64,000 nucleotides of DNA from Polaribacter vadi (GCF_018861005.1 NZ_JAHKQL010000004.1:18183-82182), one strand, 5' to 3'; positions 1 through 9,785 are shown, counted from the first letter of the stretch. Made by a program: numbers and translations. Notes: a model not told the origin generated them from the letters alone.

Positions 1-28
1 AAGGCTTTTATTTTTTAATTCAATATTT

Positions 29-604
29 CTATAAAGCTTTCTCTAGCTTGTCTGGCATTTTATCTCTATCCTCAACTAAAAACATAATTTCTTCTGGCGA
101 TAAATAATATCTTCTCATTCTATTTTTATACACTTCTGAGATTTCTGCGTGGTTTAAAATAAAATTCTTGGTTTTTAAAATATAGTCTTCCATTTTATGT
201 TTTACTGCAAAACTATCTGCTGCTCTTTCTGCTTCTACAATATGATTTTCTGAAAACAAATATTTGAGTCCAAACCAAATTAAATTGAATCTACTTCTGT
301 CTTGATAATCCATAATATGTCCTAATTCATGACCAATCCAACCAATAAAAATATCATCAGGAATATCTAAAGTAGAAAATTCTTTATCAGAAATTTTAAA
401 TTTTTTACTAATTAAAATTAAATATTTTCTATTTTTTTTACTTCTAAAAAAACTATCAAACGTGGGTCTAGCTTGCATTGTAGATTTTTTGATGTTTTTC
501 TTTAATTTAAATTCAATCTTAATATCGGCTAATTGTGGAAAATATTTTAATGCTACTTCTACTCTTTCTTGAATTTTATTAGGAATTATGTGAGTTTTAT
601 TCAT
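29..604 (-). CDS. Putative zinc metallopeptidase (HExxH, cytosolic)
   Basis: A small soluble protein of about 191 residues with a zinc-protease signature near its middle: HELGH, followed by a stretch (EAERAADSFA) that fits the third-ligand region of gluzincin or M48/M78-like peptidases. There is no signal peptide and no membrane segment, so it is probably cytoplasmic. I place the start at the ATG at 604 (MNKTH...); a TTG seven codons upstream in frame is less likely. It stands alone, divergent from the cytochrome c biogenesis gene. The fold and metal motif are visible. The substrate is unknown and I cannot name a family with certainty. Confidence 0.6.
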   Translation of the reverse strand: MNKTHIIPNKIQERVEVALKYFPQLADIKIEFKLKKNIKKSTMQARPTFDSFFRSKKNRKYLILISKKFKISDKEFSTLDIPDDIFIGWIGHELGHIMDYQDRSRFNLIWFGLKYLFSENHIVEAERAADSFAVKHKMEDYILKTKNFILNHAEISEVYKNRMRRYYLSPEEIMFLVEDRDKMPDKLEKAL

Positions 605-668
605 TTTTTTAGTTCTTTTTAACAATTAAATATACTTATATCAAAAAGGTTATTTGTGCTTTTATGCT

Positions 669-676
669 TAAATTTG
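669..676 (+). promoter_or_regulatory. Possible -7 element for ccsBA
   Basis: TAAATTTG fits the Bacteroidota -7 consensus TAnnTTTG and lies 28 bp before the ccsBA start in an 100-bp divergent gap. No TTG sits at the right upstream distance, so support is partial. Confidence 0.3.
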
Positions 677-704
677 TTGCTCTTTTAAAAGCACATATTT
701 TAAG

Positions 705-3700
705 ATGAAAAACTTTTTTAATTTTCTATACTCAACTCGTTTAATGGCTGTTCTATTTTTCTTATTTGCAACAGCAATGGGTATTGCCACTTTTATAGAA
801 AATGATTTTGGCACTCAAACTTCTAAAGCGCTAGTGTATAATACTTGGTGGTTTGAAGTAATTATGATTTTCTTTGTCATCAACTTTTTTGGTAACATTT
901 TTAGATACAAATTGTTAAGAAAAGAAAAATGGCCAGTTTTAATGTTTCACGTAGCATTTTTATTTATTTTAATTGGCGCAGGTGTTACTAGATATGTTGG
1001 TTTTGAAGGAATTATGTTAATTGACGAAGGTGAAACTACTAATAAATTTTTATCAGAAACTACCTATGTAAATCTTATTGTTGATAATAATGAGGTGCAA
1101 AAAACTAAACACGAACCTATTTTATTAAGTGCTTGGGGTTCTAATTCTTGGTCTTTTTCTGATAATTTTAAAGGCAAAGATTATGAGGTTAATTTAGTAG
1201 ATTACATACCTTGGGCAGAAAGAAAATTAGTTGAAGATAAAAATGGGGTTGAACATTTATTTATAGTAGAATCTTCGAGCGGAAATAGACACGAACATTA
1301 TATAAAATCGGGTACAGTTGCTAATATTCATAATGTTTTAGTGGGTTTTAATGCTAAAGATAACAATGCGAATATCAACATATTTAAAAGAAATGATAGT
1401 TTAAAAATTCTTTCTAAAGCTGATGGTAATTATCAAGTAATGGCTACACAACAACAAGGTGGTTTATTAAAAGATAGTATTCAAGATTTTAAATTACGTT
1501 CTTTATATAATGTTGCTGGCTTGCCTTTTGTTGTACCTCAATACCCAAGTAAAGGTACAATGACAACAATTAGTGGTCCAAAAGATGATAAAGTTTTAGA
1601 CGTAATTGTTTTAGATGTAAAAACAGGTACAGAAACACAAAGAGTAGAACTTACTGGTGGTAAATTTAACAACGATAATGCACAAGATTTTACTTTAAAT
1701 GGTTTAAATTTTAGATTATGGTATGGTGCTAAAATTTTAGAAACACCTTTTAGTGTAAAACTAAACGATTTTCAATTAGAAAAATATCCAGGTTCAGAAA
1801 GTGCAGCTTCTTATGCAAGTGAAGTTACTGTAATTGATACTGATGAAACTTTTGATTTTAGAATTTTTATGAATCATATTTTAGATCACAAAGGCTACAA
1901 ATTTTTTCAATCTAGTTACGATTTATCTGGCGAAAGAGAACAAACACACTTATCTGTAAACCATGATTGGTGGGGAACTTTTATCACTTACTTAGGATAT
2001 TCACTTTTATATACAGGTTTAATTTGCATCTTTTTTGCAAAAAACACACGTTTTGATTCGCTTAAAAACTCATTAAAGAAAATCAGAAATAAAAAAACTT
2101 TAGTGTCTTTAACTACAGCTTTATTTATTTCTTCTTTTAGTTTTGGGCAAGAAGCAGATCACGATCATTCAGATCCAAATCATGTACATACAACAACTAC
2201 TCAAACGAAGCAACAACATACTACTCCTCATAAAGTAAATAGAATTACAGACCAACAAGTAGATTCTATTTTAAAAGCAAATTTAGTATCCTTAGAGCAT
2301 GCAGAAGATTTTAATAAATTAATTATTCAAGATGCAGGAGGTAGAATGAAACCTGCGCATACTTTTGCTTCTGAATTGGTTAGAAAAGTAAGTCAAACCG
2401 AAACTTTACATAATATGGAACCTAGTCAGGTTTTATTATCAATATTAGAAAACTCTAGGCTTTGGTATGAAGTACCAGCTATATATCTAGAAAAAAATAA
2501 TTTTAAAATTAGAGAACAATTAGGCCTAGAAAAAACTGCTAAATATGCTCGTTTGTCAGACTTTTTCTCTAACAGAGGTGAGTATATTATTAAAGGTCAA
2601 ATAGAAGAAGCTCAAAAAACAAAATTTCAAAATAAATTTGATAAAGATTTAATTAAAATCGATAGAAGAGTTGGTTTATTATACAGCGCTATTGGTGGTG
2701 GAATTTTAAGAATTTATCCAATTCCTAATGATGAAAATAACAAATGGGTTTCGCATCCAGAAATAGCAAATAGCAAAATTTTAAAGACCAAAGATTCACT
2801 TTACGTTCCTAAATTGTTGCCTTTATACATGCAACTTTTACAAACTGCTAAAAGAAATGGAGATTATAGTAAAGCTAATAAAATTTTAGACGGAATTAAA
2901 ACTTATCAAAAGAAATATGGTGCTGAAGTTTATCCTAAAGAAAGAAAAATTGACTTAGAAATTGCTTATAACAAATTAGGTATTTTTATAAAAAGTTCTA
3001 TTTTTTACATGATACTTGGTTTACTTTTAATATTTATAGAAATTCTTAAAATCTTTTACTATAAATCTAAAGTTTTAAATTACATTGTTAAAGGCTTAAT
3101 TACATTAATTATTTTAAGTTTCTTATTCCACACTTTTGGATTAATTTCTAGATGGTACATTAGTGGTAATGCTCCTTGGAGTAATGCTTACGAATCTATT
3201 ATTTATGTAGCTTGGGCTACAATGGCATTTGGTTTATATCTGGGTAAAAAATCTGCACTAACCATTGGAGCAACAACATTTTTAGCTGCTATTATTTTAG
3301 CATTTGCACATCAAAACTGGTTAGATCCAGAAATTGCCAACTTACAACCTGTTTTAAATTCTTGGTGGTTATTAGTGCATGTATCTATAATTGTAGCTAG
3401 TTATGGCCCTTTTTCTCTAGGGATGATTCTTGGAGTTGTATCATTAATTTTGATTGCTTTTACCAATGATAAGAATAAAAAAAGAATGGATGTTAACATT
3501 AAAGAATTGACCATTATTAATGAAATGGCTATTACTGTTGGTTTAGTTATGCTTACCATTGGTAACTTTTTAGGTGGTATGTGGGCCAATGAAAGTTGGG
3601 GTCGTTACTGGGGTTGGGATCCTAAAGAGACTTGGGCTTTAATTTCTATTATGGTCTATGCTTTTGTTTTACATATGCGTTTAATACCTGGTTTAAGAGG

Positions 3701-3908
3701 TCGTTTATCTTTTAACTTTGCATCTGCTTTTGCATATTTATCTATAATGATGACCTATTTTGGAGTTAACTTCTACTTATCTGGTTTGCATTCTTATGCA
3801 AGTGGAGACCAAGCTGTAACTCCTAAAGAAGCTTATATATATATTATAGCTTTAGTTGGCTTAACAGTATTAGCATCATTTAAATACAAGAAATACTTTA
3901 AGAAGTAA
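705..3908 (+). CDS. ccsA: Fused cytochrome c biogenesis protein CcsB-CcsA (ResB/ResC type)
   Basis: A 1067-residue fusion for System II cytochrome c maturation, which carries heme across the inner membrane and attaches it to apocytochromes. The N-terminal half is ResB/CcsB-like, with membrane segments near residues 10-30, 45-65 and 75-95, a large periplasmic domain and another segment near 430. The C-terminal half (from about residue 765) is CcsA/CcmC-like, with many membrane helices and the heme-handling tryptophan-rich motif WGRYWGWDPKETW near residue 970. Histidines expected of heme ligands are visible (FAHQNW, LLVHVS, GLHSY). The halves are joined by a linker that starts with a signal-like hydrophobic stretch and a His-rich segment (about residues 482-510). 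Such fusions are usual in Bacteroidota. It is followed closely by a small membrane protein gene that may be co-transcribed. Confidence 0.92.
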   Translation: MKNFFNFLYSTRLMAVLFFLFATAMGIATFIENDFGTQTSKALVYNTWWFEVIMIFFVINFFGNIFRYKLLRKEKWPVLMFHVAFLFILIGAGVTRYVGFEGIMLIDEGETTNKFLSETTYVNLIVDNNEVQKTKHEPILLSAWGSNSWSFSDNFKGKDYEVNLVDYIPWAERKLVEDKNGVEHLFIVESSSGNRHEHYIKSGTVANIHNVLVGFNAKDNNANINIFKRNDSLKILSKADGNYQVMATQQQGGLLKDSIQDFKLRSLYNVAGLPFVVPQYPSKGTMTTISGPKDDKVLDVIVLDVKTGTETQRVELTGGKFNNDNAQDFTLNGLNFRLWYGAKILETPFSVKLNDFQLEKYPGSESAASYASEVTVIDTDETFDFRIFMNHILDHKGYKFFQSSYDLSGEREQTHLSVNHDWWGTFITYLGYSLLYTGLICIFFAKNTRFDSLKNSLKKIRNKKTLVSLTTALFISSFSFGQEADHDHSDPNHVHTTTTQTKQQHTTPHKVNRITDQQVDSILKANLVSLEHAEDFNKLIIQDAGGRMKPAHTFASELVRKVSQTETLHNMEPSQVLLSILENSRLWYEVPAIYLEKNNFKIREQLGLEKTAKYARLSDFFSNRGEYIIKGQIEEAQKTKFQNKFDKDLIKIDRRVGLLYSAIGGGILRIYPIPNDENNKWVSHPEIANSKILKTKDSLYVPKLLPLYMQLLQTAKRNGDYSKANKILDGIKTYQKKYGAEVYPKERKIDLEIAYNKLGIFIKSSIFYMILGLLLIFIEILKIFYYKSKVLNYIVKGLITLIILSFLFHTFGLISRWYISGNAPWSNAYESIIYVAWATMAFGLYLGKKSALTIGATTFLAAIILAFAHQNWLDPEIANLQPVLNSWWLLVHVSIIVASYGPFSLGMILGVVSLILIAFTNDKNKKRMDVNIKELTIINEMAITVGLVMLTIGNFLGGMWANESWGRYWGWDPKETWALISIMVYAFVLHMRLIPGLRGRLSFNFASAFAYLSIMMTYFGVNFYLSGLHSYASGDQAVTPKEAYIYIIALVGLTVLASFKYKKYFKK

Positions 3909-3960
3909 TTCTGAAAATGTATTTTTGCTTTTCGAAATTTTTAATCATCAAAAACAAACA

Positions 3961-4476
3961 ATGTTTAATAAAAATATAAAATTAGTTTTAGCAGGTTTAA
4001 TTACAGTTTGGTCTGTGTATGAATTTACGCAAGGAAATATTATGAACGGAATTTCTATCTTATTATTAGCTGGAATTTTTGTCTTATTCTATTTTAAAAA
4101 CGAGTTTATTCTTTTGGCTTTTTTACAATTGCGTAAGCAAAATTTTCCTGCTGCACAAAAATGGTTAGGTTATATAAAAAACCCAGAAACTGCTTTAATA
4201 ACTAAACAACAAGGTTATTATAACTATTTACATGGTATTATGTTAAGCCAAACCAACATGACACAAGCTGAAAAGTTTTTAAGAAAAGCAGTAAAATTAG
4301 GTTTGTCTATGGATCATGATTTGGCAATGGCAAAACTACAATTAGCAGGAATTGCAATGACCAAAAGACGTAAACGTGAAGCGACTAATTTAATGGCTGA
4401 GGCTAAGAAATTAGACAAACACGGAATGCTAAAAGAACAAATGCAAATGATGAAACAACAGATGAAGAAAATCTAA
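3961..4476 (+). CDS. Small membrane protein with TPR-like C-terminus
   Basis: About 171 residues starting at the ATG at 3961 (MFNKNIKLV); a TTG 12 codons upstream gives a non-hydrophobic extension and is less likely. Two hydrophobic helices (roughly residues 7-22 and 27-48) are followed by a basic helical region with TPR-like spacing (LRKQNFPAAQKWLGYI, then LSQTNMTQAEKFLRKAVKLG) and a Met/Gln/Lys-rich end. This suggests a membrane-anchored helical-repeat scaffold. I do not recognise a named family. It lies 52 bp after ccsBA on the same strand and ends at a strong shared terminator. Confidence 0.65.
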   Translation: MFNKNIKLVLAGLITVWSVYEFTQGNIMNGISILLLAGIFVLFYFKNEFILLAFLQLRKQNFPAAQKWLGYIKNPETALITKQQGYYNYLHGIMLSQTNMTQAEKFLRKAVKLGLSMDHDLAMAKLQLAGIAMTKRRKREATNLMAEAKKLDKHGMLKEQMQMMKQQMKKI

Positions 4477-4499
4477 GTTGTTATTTCCATTCAAAAACA

Positions 4500-4526
4500 A
4501 AAAAATCCGCTTATAGCGGATTTTTT
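4500..4526. terminator. Bidirectional rho-independent terminator
   Basis: An 11-bp perfect stem (AAAAAATCCGC / GCGGATTTTTT) around a TTATA loop, flanked by A and T tracts, lies between two convergent genes and can serve both strands. Confidence 0.9.
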
Positions 4527-4548
4527 GTTTTATATATTACACAAATTT

Positions 4549-4887
4549 CTACTTTCTTCTTACCATATAAGAATTAAAACCTTTTGTTGAGCTCATTTGT
4601 TGTTGCAAAAATATTAAAGGAATAATAATACTTACTGTACCTATTGCTCCATAAATTGTCCACAAAAATAGTGTTGCAAAAATTCCTAACAGAAGCCCAA
4701 TTAGAAGAACTAATTTATTAGGTTCAGCTTTAATATCATTTACATGCTTCTTTTCCTTTTTACCACAATTAAAACAATTCACGTTAAATTCATCTCCTTT
4801 TTCCATTTGTAAATCTGGTCTAGTTGAAGCGTTAGATTTTATTGTAATTTCTTTTTTGCAAGATTTACAATTCGTGTATAATTTCAT
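4549..4887 (-). CDS. Zinc-ribbon membrane protein of unknown function
   Basis: A 112-residue protein. The first 50 residues carry two CxxC pairs (CKSC near 8-11, CFNC near 38-41), as in a zinc ribbon. Two hydrophobic helices follow (about 60-78 and 82-98), with a short basic tail. It starts one base after the stop of the LysM lipoprotein gene, so it is the last gene of the guaA-LysM unit. No enzyme motif is visible, and I do not recognise the family. Confidence 0.7.
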   Translation of the reverse strand: MKLYTNCKSCKKEITIKSNASTRPDLQMEKGDEFNVNCFNCGKKEKKHVNDIKAEPNKLVLLIGLLLGIFATLFLWTIYGAIGTVSIIIPLIFLQQQMSSTKGFNSYMVRRK

Positions 4888-4888
4888 T

Positions 4889-6565
4889 TTACTTCAATCT
4901 AGTTAAAGACAAATCTTTATTGTATTGTACAATAAATAAACCTTGATTTTCTGCAAGATAAGTACTATTTCTATAATCGAACTTACTCTCTATTCTTACA
5001 GACATTCCTTCGTTTAATGTAGATTTTAAATCATAACCAGAAGCCAAACGAATTAATATATCATAAGTAATATCAAAACCTTTTGTAGCGTAAAAAGATG
5101 GCAATGCTTTGTTCTTTTTTTGATATTGTTGATTGAATATTCTTGTGTTTAAAGAGTTTTCATCAACAAACTCATCACTTACATAGGTAAAACCAATTTT
5201 AGCTAATTTTCTATTGTCAATTTTATCATATACTCTCCCTTTATCAAAAGTAAAAACTTTTACAGTAGTTTCTTCTGGCAAACTGATTAAACTATTAATT
5301 GCGTCAGAAACTGCAACATTTTTATCAGTAGCAATAATTACCCAATTTTTAGCATTTGGTTTTAACAATTCTAAGAAACGTTCTTTTGCGATATAACCCT
5401 TTTGTGGAGACAATATATTTACAACTGCATCTAAACCAAAATTTAAGTTATTCTGAATGGTTCTACTACTTTGTTTAGAGGCAGAACTTTCATCAGTTAC
5501 AATAATAATATTTCCTTTTTCAATAATTGGAGTTTCTATTATAGTTTGTTCATCTACCAAAGTATTGTTGTCTTCTATGGTTTCTACTTTGTTAAAATTC
5601 TCGATGATATATTTTTCCAATTCTTCTCTAAACACCTTTTTTTCTGGTGATGTTTTTACAATATTACTAGAACTAAATCCTGATTGATCATCAGAATAAA
5701 CAGGGTAAATTACAGGAATATTTACATTAGAAGCCACTGTACGAACCTCTTCTGAATACAAAGGGCCAATAACAACATCATTACTATTTAAGTTATTTCT
5801 AGAAATAATATTCGTTATTTGATTAGATCTACGATCTCCTGTATCATATACATTAAATTCGATATTTACACCTTTTCTACGTAAAGAATCAATCGCAATT
5901 TCTGCTCCTAAATAAAAGTCTGTGGTAATGTTTAATAAAGTTGAATTTCTATCAAAAATTTCTTTTAAAGTAAGCGAATCGTTTCTATATTTATGCGTTC
6001 TAAAAGGCAATAATAAAGCAACTTTTAAGTCTTTATTTCTATCAATATAATCGCTATAAAAAATTTCTTCGGATACAATTTCTAAAGGAATTTCTTTTAT
6101 TTTTAACAACATTCCTACTTTTAAACCTTCTTTTAATTCTGGATTTAATTGCAATAATTCTCCTCTAGAAACATCAAAAGTTTTATTTAAGCTATAAAAA
6201 GTATCACCTTTTTTAACTTCATAAACCACGAATTTTTCCTTGATTTCTTCTAAAAGCTTTTCTTCTTCATTTAAATCAGAAGTATTTACAATTGAATCTG
6301 AAACAACCTCAGCACTTTCTTTTACTTGATTTTTAAAATTATTTAGTTTTTTTTCTGGTACTACTAAAAAAGTGTTTGCTCTGGGCTCACCTTCCACATC
6401 AGGGTTTAATCGCTTTAAATCTGGCGTTTTCATAGCCAGTTTTTCAGCAATTTTACTCATGGTTTCTCCTTGCTGTACTTTATACTGAATGTATCTTTTC
6501 TGCTGGCCACAAGAAACTGTGAATGTCAAAATACACAGAAAAATAAAAAATTTTAAATGCTTCAT
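4889..6565 (-). CDS. LysM-domain lipoprotein with periplasmic-binding-protein-like domain
   Basis: The start at 6565 (MKHLKFF...) gives a lipoprotein signal with lipobox Cys19 (TVSC), so the protein is probably anchored in the envelope. Two LysM domains follow, near residues 28-73 (YKVQQGETMSKIA) and 113-158 (YEVKKGDTFYSLN), which bind peptidoglycan. From about residue 180 to the end there is a type-1 periplasmic-binding-like fold (VALLLPFR, YLGAEIAIDSLRRKG, VIGPLYSEEV, IPVIYPVYSD), related to ABC amino-acid receptors and the LpoA-type C-domain. There is no transporter nearby. A cell-wall sensor or regulator role is inference. It sits 5 bp after guaA. Confidence 0.85.
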   Translation of the reverse strand: MKHLKFFIFLCILTFTVSCGQQKRYIQYKVQQGETMSKIAEKLAMKTPDLKRLNPDVEGEPRANTFLVVPEKKLNNFKNQVKESAEVVSDSIVNTSDLNEEEKLLEEIKEKFVVYEVKKGDTFYSLNKTFDVSRGELLQLNPELKEGLKVGMLLKIKEIPLEIVSEEIFYSDYIDRNKDLKVALLLPFRTHKYRNDSLTLKEIFDRNSTLLNITTDFYLGAEIAIDSLRRKGVNIEFNVYDTGDRRSNQITNIISRNNLNSNDVVIGPLYSEEVRTVASNVNIPVIYPVYSDDQSGFSSSNIVKTSPEKKVFREELEKYIIENFNKVETIEDNNTLVDEQTIIETPIIEKGNIIIVTDESSASKQSSRTIQNNLNFGLDAVVNILSPQKGYIAKERFLELLKPNAKNWVIIATDKNVAVSDAINSLISLPEETTVKVFTFDKGRVYDKIDNRKLAKIGFTYVSDEFVDENSLNTRIFNQQYQKKNKALPSFYATKGFDITYDILIRLASGYDLKSTLNEGMSVRIESKFDYRNSTYLAENQGLFIVQYNKDLSLTRLK

Positions 6566-6570
6566 ATACT

Positions 6571-8106
6571 TTATTCCCATTCTATAGTTGCAGGTGGTTT
6601 AGAGCTAATATCATACACAACTCTATTTACACCTTTTACTTGATTTATTATTTTGTTTGATGTTTTCTGTAAAAATTTATAAGGTAAATCTACCCAATCA
6701 GCAGTCATACCATCTGTACTTTCTACAGCTCTTAAGGCTACTACTTTTTCGTAGGTTCTTTCATCACCCATAACTCCAACAGAATTTACGGGTAACAACA
6801 TAGCACCTGCTTGCCAAACACTATCATACAAACCATCTTCTTTTAAACCGTTGATAAAAATTGCATCTACTTCTTGTAAAATTCTAACCTTTTCAGCAGT
6901 AATATCACCTAAAATTCGGATTCCTAAACCAGGACCAGGAAAAGGATGACGACCTAATAATTCTTTATCTATACCTAAAGAAGCACCTACTCTTCTAACT
7001 TCATCTTTAAAAATCATACGCAAAGGCTCTACAATTTTTAGTTTCATAAAATCTGGCAAACCACCTACATTATGATGACTTTTAATGGTTGCAGAAGGCC
7101 CTCCATTTACAGAAACAGACTCAATAACATCAGGATAAATTGTACCTTGTGCCAACCATTTTACATCTTTAATTTGATGTGCTTCATCATCAAAAACATC
7201 AATAAATGTATTACCAATGGCTTTTCTTTTTCCTTCAGGATCTGTGATACCTTCTAACTTTTTCAAAAAACGTTCAGAAGCATCTACTCCTTTAACGTTT
7301 AAACCCATTCCTTCGTATTGAATTAATACGCTTTCGAATTCATTTTTACGTAAAAGTCCGTTATTTACAAAAATACAGTACAAGTTTTCACCTATTGCTT
7401 TGTGTAATAAAACTGCAGCAACTGTAGAATCTACACCACCAGAAAGCCCTAAAACAACTTTGTCTTCACCAACTTTTTCTTTAATTGCATCTACTGTACT
7501 TTCTACAAAAGAATTGGGTGTCCAAGTTTGTGCTACACCTGCAATATCTACCAAAAAGTTTGCCAATAATTGTTTACCATCTTTAGAATGATATACCTCT
7601 GGATGAAACTGAATGGCAAAAGTAGTTTCGCCTTCAATTTTATAAGCGGCATTTTGTACATCTTTAGTACTTGCTAATAAAACAGCATTTGTTGGTAATT
7701 CTTTTATGGTATCTGAATGACTCATCCAAACTTGACTGCCTTCTGTGATATTTCTAAAGAACGTTTCATCATTTTTTATAAATGATAAATTTGCTCTACC
7801 ATATTCTCTTGTATTTGATTCTGCTACTTTTCCGCCAGAAAAATGTGCTAAATATTGTGCACCATAACAAACTGCTAGTAAAGGTTTTTTGCCTCTAATT
7901 TCTGCTAAATCTGGATGAAGTACATTTTCTCCTCTTACAGAATTAGGGCTCCCTGATAAGATTACAGCTTTAAAACTATCTAAACTTTCTGGTAATTTGT
8001 TATACGGATGAATTTCGCAGTAAATGTTTAATTCTCTTACTCTTCTTGCAATTAATTGCGTGTATTGAGAACCAAAATCTAAAATAAGTACGTTGTGTTG
8101 TTGCAT
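6571..8106 (-). CDS. guaA: GMP synthase (glutamine-hydrolysing)
   Basis: Converts XMP, glutamine and ATP to GMP in the cytosol. The length (511 residues from ATG 8106) is normal for bacterial GuaA. The class I amidotransferase domain has nucleophile Cys80 (AVCYGAQ) and partners His168 and Glu170 (FHPEV). The ATP pyrophosphatase P-loop SGGVDS is at 222-227, and the C-terminal XMP-binding dimerisation domain ends with [12 protein letters not shown] two codons upstream is in frame, but the ATG is preferred. It is first in a unit with the LysM lipoprotein and the zinc-ribbon gene. Confidence 0.97.
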   Translation of the reverse strand: MQQHNVLILDFGSQYTQLIARRVRELNIYCEIHPYNKLPESLDSFKAVILSGSPNSVRGENVLHPDLAEIRGKKPLLAVCYGAQYLAHFSGGKVAESNTREYGRANLSFIKNDETFFRNITEGSQVWMSHSDTIKELPTNAVLLASTKDVQNAAYKIEGETTFAIQFHPEVYHSKDGKQLLANFLVDIAGVAQTWTPNSFVESTVDAIKEKVGEDKVVLGLSGGVDSTVAAVLLHKAIGENLYCIFVNNGLLRKNEFESVLIQYEGMGLNVKGVDASERFLKKLEGITDPEGKRKAIGNTFIDVFDDEAHQIKDVKWLAQGTIYPDVIESVSVNGGPSATIKSHHNVGGLPDFMKLKIVEPLRMIFKDEVRRVGASLGIDKELLGRHPFPGPGLGIRILGDITAEKVRILQEVDAIFINGLKEDGLYDSVWQAGAMLLPVNSVGVMGDERTYEKVVALRAVESTDGMTADWVDLPYKFLQKTSNKIINQVKGVNRVVYDISSKPPATIEWE

Positions 8107-8166
8107 ACGCAAAAATACTATTTCAGTTTAAATTTTTACCCTGAAATATATATTTTTTTACGCGAA

Positions 8167-8197
8167 TTAGAATTCGTGAAAATGAGTTAGAATTCGT
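8167..8197. repeat. Direct repeat TTAGAATTCGT upstream of guaA
   Basis: Two copies of TTAGAATTCGT (8167-8177 and 8187-8197), 20 bp apart start to start, lie in the 111-bp gap between the ketosynthase gene end and the guaA start. Two turns of spacing would put a bound protein on the same helix face. No regulator is known. Confidence 0.4.
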
Positions 8198-8217
8198 TAA
8201 ATTTATTAATATTAAAT

Positions 8218-9282
8218 TTAAAACTTATATACAATTGCATTAATATTCATACCTGCACCAACAGAAGCAAACATAATAACATCTCCTTTATTTACTTCTT
8301 GGTTGTCTATTTTACCTTTTAAAACTAAATCTAATAAAGTAGGTACTGTTGCAACAGAAGTATTACCTAATTCATGAATACTCATAGGCATTATATCTTT
8401 TGGTACTCGTTTTTTATATAACCTATAAAAGCGTTTTATAATTGCTTCGTCCATTTTTTCGTTAGCTTGATGTATAAATATCTTTTTAACATCATCTATT
8501 TCTTCACCACTTTTATCTAGTGCAGATTTCATTGCTGCTGGTACATTTGTTATGGCAAATTCATAAATTTTGCGTCCTAACATTTTAATATATCTTACGT
8601 TTTGGTCTTCTTCTTTTTTATAAGAGCCTTCAAAATTTAAAAAATAAGCCTCGTCATTCGCAAAAGTTTGTGAAGCATGACTTAAAATACCTAAATCTTG
8701 TTCTTCTGTTTTTTCTACAATACAAGCTCCTGCTCCATCACTAAAAATCATAGAATCTCTATCATATTTATCTATTACTCTAGATAGTGTTTCTGCACCT
8801 ATAACCAAGCATTTCTTAGCAATACCTGCTTTTATAAAAGCTTGTGCTTGTATTACACCTTCAATCCAACCTGGGCAACCAAACAAAACATCGTAAGCAA
8901 CACAGTTAGGGTTTTTAATACCAAGTTTATTTTTTACTCTAGATGCCAAACTTGGTAACGTATCACCCTGAATAGCTCCTTTTTTTAAATCTCCAAAATT
9001 ATGAGCAACAATAATATAATCTAATTCTTCTGAATTAATATTAGCATCTTCTATTGCTTTTTGAGAAGCAAAAAAAGCAATGTCAGAAGTTTTATATTCT
9101 TCTGGTGCATAACGTCTTTCTGCAATACCTGTTATTGCTTTAAATTTTTCGACAATAACATCATTACTCGCTGCAAAAGTAGAACCATCTGCATTTAAAA
9201 ATTCTTCGTTTAAAAAATCTGAATTTTTTATTATTAAAGATGGTATATAGGTTCCTGTTCCTGTAATCTTTGATGAAATCAT
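8218..9282 (-). CDS. FabH-like 3-oxoacyl-ACP synthase III
   Basis: A thiolase-fold KAS III of 354 residues with the full catalytic triad: Cys136 (LFGCPGW), His in FIHQANEKM, and Asn/His in HELGNTSVAT. It condenses an acyl-CoA starter with malonyl-ACP. An insertion near residues 28-45 (LNADGSTFAAS) and the moderate divergence suggest a Bacteroidota paralogue rather than the housekeeping fabH, which is usually beside plsX and rpmF (absent here). The product may feed a special lipid or pigment. It is a single-gene unit with a perfect palindrome in its promoter. Confidence 0.88.
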   Translation of the reverse strand: MISSKITGTGTYIPSLIIKNSDFLNEEFLNADGSTFAASNDVIVEKFKAITGIAERRYAPEEYKTSDIAFFASQKAIEDANINSEELDYIIVAHNFGDLKKGAIQGDTLPSLASRVKNKLGIKNPNCVAYDVLFGCPGWIEGVIQAQAFIKAGIAKKCLVIGAETLSRVIDKYDRDSMIFSDGAGACIVEKTEEQDLGILSHASQTFANDEAYFLNFEGSYKKEEDQNVRYIKMLGRKIYEFAITNVPAAMKSALDKSGEEIDDVKKIFIHQANEKMDEAIIKRFYRLYKKRVPKDIMPMSIHELGNTSVATVPTLLDLVLKGKIDNQEVNKGDVIMFASVGAGMNINAIVYKF

Positions 9283-9330
9283 ATTGTACTTATTTTCGAG
9301 TATAAATTTATGAAATTCAGATTTGCAAAA

Positions 9331-9350
9331 TTACTATGCATGCATAGTAA
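9331..9350. promoter_or_regulatory. 20-bp perfect palindrome, likely operator of the KAS III gene
   Basis: TTACTATGCATGCATAGTAA is a perfect inverted repeat 49 bp upstream of the ketosynthase start. A -7-like TAATTTTG (minus strand, 9333-9326) overlaps its edge, so a dimeric repressor bound here would cover the promoter. TetR-family sites have this length and symmetry. No such regulator gene is adjacent. Confidence 0.55.
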
Positions 9351-9401
9351 TGGAAGACTCAAATTGAAATTTTACAACTTATTTTGAATAAGAAAATTAT
9401 A

Positions 9402-9785
9402 TTATTTCTTATAAACATTCATCTTAAGCTTCATTACTGTTGCAATTGAGCTTGCTCTGTTTTTCATTATATGTGCTTTTTCTCCTTCAAAATTAGCATC
9501 AATAGTATCAAAAAAATACGATACCCAAATGCCAAAATGTACTTCTTTAAACTGTAGAAATGCATTTATTTTTACATGTTTTTGCATTACATTATTCTGA
9601 TAAGTTAGGGTATCAAACAAAATATCGTTCCAAAAATCTGTAATGGTTTCTAGATGATGTTCAAGTTGATTTTTGGCAACAATTTCTTCAAAAAAAGGGA
9701 TCATCTTTTTATCTACCAATAATTTATCATAAAAATGGGTAATGATAAATTTGATGTCTTTTCTTGAGCTAATATCTGGTTTCAC
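9402..9785 (-). CDS. Group III truncated hemoglobin
   Basis: A 127-residue all-helical globin. The proximal histidine is His83 (EVHFGIW), and the Phe-Trp pair at 51-52 (TDFWNDIL) is typical of group III (Ctb-like) proteins. These bind heme and O2 or NO in the cytosol and are usually linked to NO or oxygen stress; that role here is inferred from family. The start appears to be GTG at 9785, because an in-frame TAG lies directly before it and no ATG is available near the N-terminus. Confidence 0.85.
   Translation of the reverse strand: MKPDISSRKDIKFIITHFYDKLLVDKKMIPFFEEIVAKNQLEHHLETITDFWNDILFDTLTYQNNVMQKHVKINAFLQFKEVHFGIWVSYFFDTIDANFEGEKAHIMKNRASSIATVMKLKMNVYKK

Noticed and set aside
8218-9282. 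Housekeeping fabH
   Set aside because: The usual plsX-rpmF neighbours are absent, and the insertion near residues 28-45 points to a paralogue; kept as a FabH-like enzyme without a symbol.
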